Part shown: positions 17,966 to 24,819 of the stretch, one piece after another
Numbering within the stretch: position 1 is the first letter of the stretch
Layout of the letters: the number at the start of each line of letters is the position of its first letter
Assembly (NCBI GenBank): GCA_025965715.1
Contig: JAOPWJ010000075.1
Span: 1 to 40,499 of the forward strand
DNA length: 40,499 nucleotides
DNA from: Blastococcus sp.
GTDB lineage: Bacteria > Actinomycetota > Actinomycetes > Mycobacteriales > Geodermatophilaceae
Direction: 5' to 3'
Position numbers and translations under genes: made by a program
Notes under the pieces: model-generated
What the model was told of the DNA's origin: nothing
Seen by the model: only the letters and a program-made list of their open reading frames with translations
Database searches by the model: none

Positions 17966-19375
17966 TCAGGGGGTGGGACGCACGTCCTCCCCTGTCCGCG
18001 CCGATCCCGAGCCGACCGGTTGGTCCCGAACGCCCGAGGCGTCGAGCACGTCATAGCCGAGCAGGACGTCGTCGTCGGCCAGGAACACCGAGCGGTTGAC
18101 CAGCCGAATGCCGTCCGCGACGCGGTTCACGCCGAGCGGGCCGACCGCCTCGATGCCCGAACCGATGATCGTCGGCGACAGCGAGACGACGATGCGGTCG
18201 ACCGCGGCCGCCCGCAGCATCGAGGTGATCACGCGGCCACCCCCCTCGACGAGCAGCGACGAGATCCCGAGCGACCGCAGCAGGCGCAGCACGTCGTCCA
18301 TGCGCAACCCCTCGGGCCCCGGCGCGACGTCCCGCACCGTGGCGCCCGTGGACGCGAGGGCCCGGCGGCGCGCCGGATCGGCATCGGGCCGGCAGAGGAT
18401 CACGGTGGCCGCGTCGTCGGAGAGCACCTTCGCGGTGAGCGGAGTGCGCAACGTCGAGTCCAGGACCACGCGCAGCGGCGACGCCCCGGGCACCATCCGC
18501 ACCGTGAGCTGCGGATCGTCCCGGAGCACGGTGCGTGCACCGACGAGGACCGCGTCACAACCGGCGCGCATAGCGTGGGACACCTGCCGTTCCCGCTCCC
18601 CACTGATCCACGTGGCGTCGCCGGTCCTGGTGGCGATCCGCCCGTCGAGGGTCTGGGCGTACTTGACGACGACGCCCGGCCGATCGGCGGAGGGCCGCAG
18701 CGAGCCCAGCAGGTCACCGACGTCGACCGGCGCAACGGGCAACTCGGCCAACCGTGGGCCGATCGACCGCAGGTGCCCGAGCCGTGCCTGCTTGGTCTCC
18801 AGATAGCCACGGTTGTGCCGGTTGGCGGCCGATCCCAGCGACTGCACCGACTCGACCGGGACCCCGTGCCACAGCAGTCCCCCCGCCTTGGCCGGATTGT
18901 TCGTCAGGAGCCGGACCGAGCGGACGCCGAGGGACCGCAGGATCGCCGCCGCGTCGCCGTAGTCGCGCACGTCGGCCTGCAGGCCCAGCCGCAGGTTGGC
19001 ATCAATGGTGTCGGCGCCGGCATCCTGCTCGACATATGCCCGCAGCTTGTTGACCAGTCCGATCCCGCGCCCCTCGTGGCCGTTGACGTACAGCACGATG
19101 CCCCGTCCCTCGGACGCGACGATCCGCAGTGCCGACCGCAGCTGGACGCCGCAGTCGCAGCGGAGCGAGCCGAGGGCGTCCCCGGTCAGGCACTCCGAGT
19201 GCACCCGGGTCAGCAGCGACTCGCCGTCCCCGATCTCGCCGAACACCAGGGCGAGGTGCACGTGCCCCGAGGCGCTCTCGAACGCCCGCGCGGAGAACTC
19301 TCCGTACGGCGTGGGGATCGGCGCTGACGCCACCTCGATCGGTGCCGGGCCGACCGGCGACGGCGCGACGTCCAT
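17966..19375 (-). CDS. Fusion of GTP cyclohydrolase II (RibA-like) and RibD C-terminal reductase domain
   Basis: '[27 protein letters not shown]...[45 protein letters not shown]...[10 protein letters not shown]' (GCHII with three Zn Cys and catalytic-position Tyr), then '[24 protein letters not shown]...[18 protein letters not shown]...[14 protein letters not shown]' (RibD_C). Confidence 0.93.
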   Translation of the reverse strand: MDVAPSPVGPAPIEVASAPIPTPYGEFSARAFESASGHVHLALVFGEIGDGESLLTRVHSECLTGDALGSLRCDCGVQLRSALRIVASEGRGIVLYVNGHEGRGIGLVNKLRAYVEQDAGADTIDANLRLGLQADVRDYGDAAAILRSLGVRSVRLLTNNPAKAGGLLWHGVPVESVQSLGSAANRHNRGYLETKQARLGHLRSIGPRLAELPVAPVDVGDLLGSLRPSADRPGVVVKYAQTLDGRIATRTGDATWISGERERQVSHAMRAGCDAVLVGARTVLRDDPQLTVRMVPGASPLRVVLDSTLRTPLTAKVLSDDAATVILCRPDADPARRRALASTGATVRDVAPGPEGLRMDDVLRLLRSLGISSLLVEGGGRVITSMLRAAAVDRIVVSLSPTIIGSGIEAVGPLGVNRVADGIRLVNRSVFLADDDVLLGYDVLDASGVRDQPVGSGSARTGEDVRPTP

Positions 19376-19467
19376 GGGCTCACTCCTCGTTGCTGCGTCA
19401 ACCGGGATCACGGACGCTAGCGTCGCGCCGGTTCAATGTGCGGGGAAACATCGGGGAGTGAGGCGAC

Positions 19468-20451
19468 GTGCACGCCGTCCGACTGCTGTTCGCGGGACCG
19501 CGGCAGATCCGGTTCGAGCCCCTGGACCTGCCCACACCCGACCCGGACACGCTGCTGGTGCGCACGCTGTACTCGGGGATCAGCACCGGTACCGAGCTGC
19601 TCGGCTACCGCGGTCTGCTGGACCCCGACCTCCCGGTCGACGACCGGATCGGGTCACTCGGCGGCACGTTCCGCTACCCGTTCCCCTACGGCTACAGCTG
19701 CGTCGGCGAGGTCGAGCGATCGGCCGGAACCGTGCCTCCCGGAACGCTGGTCTTCGCGTTCCACCCCCACCAGGACCGGTTCCTGGTCGGGACGGACGAG
19801 GCTGTCGCCCTTCCCGCGGGCACCGACCCGCGCCTGGCCACGTTGCTGCCCTTCGTCGAGACCGGGCTCCAGCTCAGTCTCGACGCCGGCCAGGTCGCCC
19901 AGGAGACGGTCGTCGTACTCGGTCTCGGCGTGGTGGGCGTGATCACGGCTCTGCTGCTGCAGCGGGCAGGCGCCACGGTGGTCGCTGCGGATCCGTGGGC
20001 CGAGCGCCGATCCCTGGCGGCCTCGCTGGGCATCCACGCGGTCGAGCCCGAACAGTTGCCGTCGCGCCTGCCCTCCGGAGGCGTGCCGCTGGTCGTGGAG
20101 CTCTCCGGCTCCCCCGCCGCGCTCGCCGGGACGCTGGACCTGCTCGCCCATGAGGGCACCGCCCTGGTGGGCTCCTGGTACGGCCGCCAGCAGGTGGAGC
20201 TGCCCCTCGGGGGCGCGTTCCACCGCCGCCGCCTGACGATCCGGAGCAGCCAGGTGTCGACCGTTCCCGCCGCGCTCACCGGCCGCTGGGACGTCGGCCG
20301 TCGCCGCCGGGTCGCCCTCGCCCTGCTCGGCGAGCTGCCGCTGCGCGCGCTGGCCACGACCGAGTACGCCTTCGAGGACGCGGCCGAGGCCTACCGGGCG
20401 CTGGACGGTCGTGAACCGGGGATCGTCCACGTCGCGCTCCGCTATCGATAG
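19468..20451 (+). CDS. MDR-superfamily dehydrogenase, BchC-like
   Basis: 'TLLVRTLYSGISTGTELLGYRG...PYGYSCVGEV...TVVVLGLGVVGVITALLLQRAGATVVAADPWAERRSLAASLG'. Confidence 0.85.
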   Translation: MHAVRLLFAGPRQIRFEPLDLPTPDPDTLLVRTLYSGISTGTELLGYRGLLDPDLPVDDRIGSLGGTFRYPFPYGYSCVGEVERSAGTVPPGTLVFAFHPHQDRFLVGTDEAVALPAGTDPRLATLLPFVETGLQLSLDAGQVAQETVVVLGLGVVGVITALLLQRAGATVVAADPWAERRSLAASLGIHAVEPEQLPSRLPSGGVPLVVELSGSPAALAGTLDLLAHEGTALVGSWYGRQQVELPLGGAFHRRRLTIRSSQVSTVPAALTGRWDVGRRRRVALALLGELPLRALATTEYAFEDAAEAYRALDGREPGIVHVALRYR

Positions 20452-20466
20452 CGGCTATCAATAGCA
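20439..20466. repeat. 16-bp perfect palindrome followed by an imperfect 13-bp tandem copy at a gene junction
   Basis: CCGCTATCGATAGCGG (20439-20454); GCTATCGATAGCG (20441-20453) then GCTATCAATAGCA (20454-20466), 11/13 identical. Confidence 0.8.
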
Positions 20467-20468
20467 CC

Positions 20469-20837
20469 GTGTACGAGACCGGGACCGCGCTGCAGGTACG
20501 GGCCTTCCACGTCCTGCCCGGCATGCCTCCCCCGGAGGGTGAGCGGCACGCGCACGACTACCGGGTCGATGTCGTCGTCCGCCGGGACGACCTCGACGAA
20601 CGCGGCATGGTGGTGGATCTGGACCTGCTCGACCAGGCACTGCGAGGCGCCGCCGCGCGGGTCGACGGCGCGGATCTGGAGAACATCGTCGATGTCGAGG
20701 CCGTGACCGTCGAGGTCTTCGCCCGGTGGGTGCACCGGGAGCTTGCGACCGCGCTGGGCGGGCTACCCGGCGCGACGCTCGCCGTGCGGATCTGGGAGTC
20801 GCCCGACGCGTTCGGCGGGTACACGGCGTCGCTGTGA
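20469..20837 (+). CDS. 6-pyruvoyl-tetrahydropterin synthase/QueD-fold homolog, catalytically divergent
   Basis: 'VRAFHVLPGM...RHAHDYRVDVVV...RGMVVDLDLLDQAL...VDGADLENI...EAVTVEVFARWVHREL...WESPDAFGGY' follows the QueD pattern; GTG start. Confidence 0.8.
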   Translation: MYETGTALQVRAFHVLPGMPPPEGERHAHDYRVDVVVRRDDLDERGMVVDLDLLDQALRGAAARVDGADLENIVDVEAVTVEVFARWVHRELATALGGLPGATLAVRIWESPDAFGGYTASL

Positions 20838-21778
20838 CCCGGAGGATCGCCCGGGCGCTGGTCGGTCCGATGCCCGTTCCGTTGGCCGACGCCCTGCGGC
20901 GGGTGCTCCGGCCGGGTGAGGGCGCTCGCCTGCCGGACCGGATGCGCCGGGCGGTCCTGCGCCGCCTCTACCGGGGTGGGATCCCGCGCGGGGTCTCGAG
21001 CTTCCGCCTGGTCGACAACGCCGGCGTCGAATTCGTCGCCGTCGACTCACAGGTGCTCGAGCAGCTGTACTGGTGCGGCGAGCAGGGCTGGGAGCCGGAG
21101 CTCCTGCCATGGTGGCGTGCCTTCTGCCGGCGCTCGCGGTCGGTCCTCGAGCTCGGCACGAACATCGGATACTTCGCGGTCCAGGGCGGTCGCGCCGCGC
21201 CGGGGGTCCGTTACGTCGCCGTGGAGCCGCACCCGTTGTCCGCCGAGATCTGCCGGACCCACCTCGCCCTCAACTCGGTGACCTCCGTCGAGGTCCTCCA
21301 GGCAGCGGCGGTGGCGGACCCCGCCGTCTCCTCCGTCGCGCTGCTCGTCCCGGCCGACCAGGCGGCGACGCCGACGGTCGCCTTCCTGTCCTCGGAGACG
21401 GAGCTGCCCGTGGACATGGCCATGAACGTCACCGCCGTCATCGACGTGCCCGCCATCGACGTCCGGACGCTGCTGGACGGCGTCGACCTGATCAAGATGG
21501 ACGTCGAGGGGCAGGAGCACGTCCTGCTGGGCGCCATGCGGCAGCACCTCCGTCAGCGGCGGCCGACCCTGTTCGTCGAGGTCCTGCCGGGGACGGTGCA
21601 GCTGCGTGCCCTGCTCGCCGAGTTGTGCCGAACCGAGGGATACCGGTGTTATGCCCTGAGCCGGTGGGGGGCCGTCGAGCTCGACGGGGAACGGCTGGCC
21701 ACGGCCCGGCTGATGGACGAGTTCGGATGCCAGGACGTTCTTCTCTGCGCCGGTGAGCTGCCGCCCCTGACCCGATGA
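20834..21778 (+). CDS. FkbM-family methyltransferase
   Basis: 'SVLELGTNIGYFAVQGGRAAPGVRYVAVEPHPLSAEICRTHLALN...IDVRTLLDGVDLIKMDVEGQEHVLLGAM'; GTG start overlaps PTPS stop (GTGA). Confidence 0.88.
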   Translation: MTRRIARALVGPMPVPLADALRRVLRPGEGARLPDRMRRAVLRRLYRGGIPRGVSSFRLVDNAGVEFVAVDSQVLEQLYWCGEQGWEPELLPWWRAFCRRSRSVLELGTNIGYFAVQGGRAAPGVRYVAVEPHPLSAEICRTHLALNSVTSVEVLQAAAVADPAVSSVALLVPADQAATPTVAFLSSETELPVDMAMNVTAVIDVPAIDVRTLLDGVDLIKMDVEGQEHVLLGAMRQHLRQRRPTLFVEVLPGTVQLRALLAELCRTEGYRCYALSRWGAVELDGERLATARLMDEFGCQDVLLCAGELPPLTR

Positions 21779-22131
21779 ACGGAAACGGCGGCCGCACGGA
21801 GGGACCGGCGACGCTCATGGGCTGGCTCGGTCGGAGTACGGTCCGCGCGGCCTCGCCGCTCGCCGTCTACTGGCTGAATGGTCGCCGTCCACGCGTGGAG
21901 CCCGACCGCCCGGATGTGGAAACCGGTCGTCCAGGTTCCGGGGCAACAGCCGCGGACCGCACGTGGTCCAGTGCTCCGGAGTCGGTGCGAGCCAGGTCCG
22001 CGCCCGGGGCGGGTTCCGCCGGCACACGGTTGCCGCACAACCAGCGCCCTGGTTGTCGGGGCGGTCCCGGAGTGCCGGTGCGGATGCCGACGAGCACTCC
22101 GTCGCGGTCCGGCGGCACCCTCGGAGCCTAG
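21775..22131 (+). CDS. Hypothetical protein, possible operon terminal gene
   Basis: ATGA overlap with FkbM stop; stop codon shares CTAG with the convergent gene; composition otherwise low complexity. Confidence 0.3.
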   Translation: MNGNGGRTEGPATLMGWLGRSTVRAASPLAVYWLNGRRPRVEPDRPDVETGRPGSGATAADRTWSSAPESVRARSAPGAGSAGTRLPHNQRPGCRGGPGVPVRMPTSTPSRSGGTLGA

Positions 22132-22709
22132 GACGCCAGAGGCTCAGCGGGCCGGCTTCCACTCCGGTGCCGTTCCAGCAGGAAAAAGCTGACGGGCACC
22201 CGCCTCGGTCCGATCGCCAGGTACGCCTTGCCGAGCAGCAGGTCCGGCGAGCCCGGCTCCAGGGCGACGACGTAGTCCCGGATGGCGCGCGCAACGCTGA
22301 GGCGGGGGTTCTGGGGGACGTCGTAGTCGAACAGCAGCGCGGGCAGGCGCGCACCGACCGGCCCCGAATGGACCGGCTCGACGCGGAAGAAGCCGAAGCG
22401 CTTGGGTGCCTCGGCGGTGGGCAGCGGCGCCCAGTCGCCGTCGAGGCCGTTCTGCCGGACCGGGCTGTTGTGCCCGAGCACCGCGTTTCCGCGCGCCGAG
22501 TCGCCGGCCGGATCGAAGCCTTTGAGGAACGTCCGGATGCGTAGGGCCTCGGCCCAGGCGGGGCGGTTGTAGCCCAGATACGGGGACCCGACGAGGGCGG
22601 ACGGCGACGGCGCGACACCCGCGGCGAAGAGCCGTTCGAGGTCGGCCGGCGAGCGTCGGGCGAGCCGGCGGAACTCTCCGGAGGCCCGTATCGCCCCCTC
22701 ACCGGGCAT
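22128..22709 (-). CDS. Hypothetical protein, third gene of the GMC oxidoreductase operon
   Basis: 'SPYLGYNRPAWAEALRIRTFLKGFDPAGDSARGNAVLGHNSPVRQNGLDGDW...FGFFRVEPVHSGP'; ATG at 22709 overlaps the GMC gene end. Confidence 0.65.
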   Translation of the reverse strand: MPGEGAIRASGEFRRLARRSPADLERLFAAGVAPSPSALVGSPYLGYNRPAWAEALRIRTFLKGFDPAGDSARGNAVLGHNSPVRQNGLDGDWAPLPTAEAPKRFGFFRVEPVHSGPVGARLPALLFDYDVPQNPRLSVARAIRDYVVALEPGSPDLLLGKAYLAIGPRRVPVSFFLLERHRSGSRPAEPLAS

Positions 22710-24243
22710 GACGACGCCAGTTCCCGAGCAGGTTCTCGGCGTTGCGGATGGCCAGCGCCACGATGGTCTCCATCGGATTGACCCCGACCGGACCCGGGAA
22801 CAGGCTCGCGTCGGCGACGAACAGGCCGGTCGCCCCATGAAACTCCCCGAAACTGGACACGACCGCGCGCCGGGGGTCCTCGCCCATCCGCGCCGTGCCC
22901 ATGAGGTGCACGCTGAACAGATCGAGGTCGGACTTCGCCACCGGGCCGGCGAGCAACGCGTCGAGCTCCCGGGGACTGCCGACCTCCGGCGCGCCGCGCA
23001 GCGGCAGCAGCACGCGTCGGGCGCCGGCCGCCAGCAGCGTCTGCGCGGTCAGCGTGATGCCGCGAACCACCCGCCGGGCGCCCTCGTCGTCGAGCTGGTA
23101 GCTGACGACCGGCCCCACCCCGGGGACGCTGCGGACCCGGCCGGTGGTCGTGTCCTCGACCAGGCAGCCGGCCACCACCATCCGGTTGTAGTCGGCCATG
23201 AGCTCGGCCAGCTCCGTCCCGTAGTGCGGGAGACCCAGGGTCACCAGGGCGGGCGGGAGGTTCGCGGCGGCGAGCAGAATGCCCTCGTCGAGGAACTCGC
23301 GCACCTGATAGGCCTGGTGAACTCCGTGCCAGCCACGCACCTCCTCGTCGAAGATGCCGATCACCCGCGCGTTCGGGTGCAGGGTCAGGTTCCGGCCCAG
23401 CCGTCCGGACGGCGACCGGAAACCAGAGCGACGGAGCAGCGTGGGGCTCTGCACAGCCCCGCCGGCCGCAACCACGACCGACGCCCGTACCCGCAGCCGC
23501 GCCCCGGGAGCCCCGTCCCGGGGCCCGAACCGCCCGACGATCCCGGTGGCCCGGCTGCCGATCCGCGTGATGCGCTCGACGCGGCAGTCGGCGTACAGCC
23601 GGGCGCCGCGGCTCAGCGCCCGGGGCACCTCTGTGACGAGCATGGAGCGCTTGGCGCCCGTGGGACAGCCCCACAAGCAGGCGTTGCAGCCGCAGCAGTG
23701 CAGCTGATTGCGGGTGTTGGCGATCAGCTCCCACCCGTTTCGCTCGGCCCCGGCGCGGAAGAGCTCGCTGTCCCGGCCGATCGACGCCGGGTCCTGGGGA
23801 CCGACCGACAGCCGTCGTTCGACGCGCTCGAAGTACGGCTCCATCGCCTGGGGCGTGATCGCGCGCAGTTCCTCGCCGGCCCAGCGCTGCAGTACCCGGT
23901 CGGGGGTGCGGAAGCTCATGCCCCCGTTCACGACGGTCGACCCACCGACGCAGCGCCCCTCCGAGAAGGCGACGGGCGGCCTGCCGAACGCGGTCTGCGC
24001 GCCGCCGTCGCGGTACAGGGTGCGCAACGCGTGCGGAACGTCCACGGAGAACGATGCGGTCGGGTGGTAGCCCCCCTCCTCGACCACGACGACGTCGAGG
24101 CCGCCGTCCGCCAGCTCTGCGGCTGTGCTCGCCCCACCCGCCCCACTCCCGACGACCACGACGTCGCAGTCGACGCTGAGGTCGCCGGGCACGTCGTCGG
24201 CGACGACCAGTCCGCTCGGAACGGTGGCTGACACTGTGGACAT
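22699..24243 (-). CDS. GMC-family FAD oxidoreductase (alcohol oxidase type)
   Basis: 'DVVVVGSGAGGASTAAELADGGLDVVVVEEGG', 'GRCVGGSTVVNGGMSFRTPDRVL', 'CCGCNACLWGCPTGAKRSML', 'VADASLFPGPVGVNPMETIVALA'. Confidence 0.92.
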   Translation of the reverse strand: MSTVSATVPSGLVVADDVPGDLSVDCDVVVVGSGAGGASTAAELADGGLDVVVVEEGGYHPTASFSVDVPHALRTLYRDGGAQTAFGRPPVAFSEGRCVGGSTVVNGGMSFRTPDRVLQRWAGEELRAITPQAMEPYFERVERRLSVGPQDPASIGRDSELFRAGAERNGWELIANTRNQLHCCGCNACLWGCPTGAKRSMLVTEVPRALSRGARLYADCRVERITRIGSRATGIVGRFGPRDGAPGARLRVRASVVVAAGGAVQSPTLLRRSGFRSPSGRLGRNLTLHPNARVIGIFDEEVRGWHGVHQAYQVREFLDEGILLAAANLPPALVTLGLPHYGTELAELMADYNRMVVAGCLVEDTTTGRVRSVPGVGPVVSYQLDDEGARRVVRGITLTAQTLLAAGARRVLLPLRGAPEVGSPRELDALLAGPVAKSDLDLFSVHLMGTARMGEDPRRAVVSSFGEFHGATGLFVADASLFPGPVGVNPMETIVALAIRNAENLLGNWRRHAR

Positions 24244-24746
24244 CAGACCCCGGATCCCGGATCGAGCAGGAACGCGGCGCGCTCGCCGAGACGGATCTGC
24301 TGGCCGTAGCGCTCGATGCGGCGCGCCGCCGTCGCCCGGACATACGCCGCCGGGGAGTACCCGAGCGCCTCCTCGATCCGCGGCAGGCCGTAGTAGTGCA
24401 GCGTGAGCACGCCCTTCATCAGGGTGAGCAACGATCGGGTTCCCCGGGAACCGGCCGCCCGACGCCGGTAGTAGATCTCTGCCTGCCGGCGATCCAGGTC
24501 GACGAAACGCCGTCCGCGTCCCTCCCGGGTCAGCCGGGCGGCCTGGTCGAACACGGCGAACGACGTGAGCAGGAGGGCCCTCGTGCCCTTTCCCGTTGCG
24601 CCGAGGAACTGCTCGACGTTGCCGAGCAGGGCGGGCCAGACCGTGTCGAGCGACGGCTCCGGAGGGCACACGACATCCGCGAACGCGCGCAGCGTCCTCC
24701 GCTGTCGCCGGGAGAGTGCGTGGTCGGGCAGCCGCACACACGTCAA
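24243..24746 (-). CDS. Gluconate-2-dehydrogenase subunit 3-like/hypothetical protein paired with the GMC oxidoreductase
   Basis: 'LSRRQRRTLRAFADVVCPP...YYRRRAAGSRGTRSLLTLMKGVLTLHYYGLPRIEEALGY'; TGATG junction with GMC gene. Confidence 0.65.
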   Translation of the reverse strand: MTCVRLPDHALSRRQRRTLRAFADVVCPPEPSLDTVWPALLGNVEQFLGATGKGTRALLLTSFAVFDQAARLTREGRGRRFVDLDRRQAEIYYRRRAAGSRGTRSLLTLMKGVLTLHYYGLPRIEEALGYSPAAYVRATAARRIERYGQQIRLGERAAFLLDPGSGV

Positions 24747-24819
24747 CGTCCCGCCGGAACGACCCGCCCGTCAATCGGGTCGCGCGCGGTGGACAGCGGT
24801 CTCCGGGCCCGTCGGCGCC

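Noticed and set aside
17822-18099. Acidic plus-strand reading frame after the membrane protein ('QELEVSLEPRLFDEPTDAELEVSENAEVPP')
   Set aside because: No credible start or ribosome-binding site; overlaps the GCHII-RibD gene end in antisense.
19052-19110. Possible aberrant GCHII motif '[12 protein letters not shown]' (one residue longer than E. coli 'YHRQEGRNIGL')
   Set aside because: The GHEGRGIGL form is, from family knowledge, common in actinobacterial RibA proteins, so not evidence of altered chemistry.
22708-24231. 507-aa plus-strand ORF
   Set aside because: Antisense to the GMC oxidoreductase gene; no domain signature.
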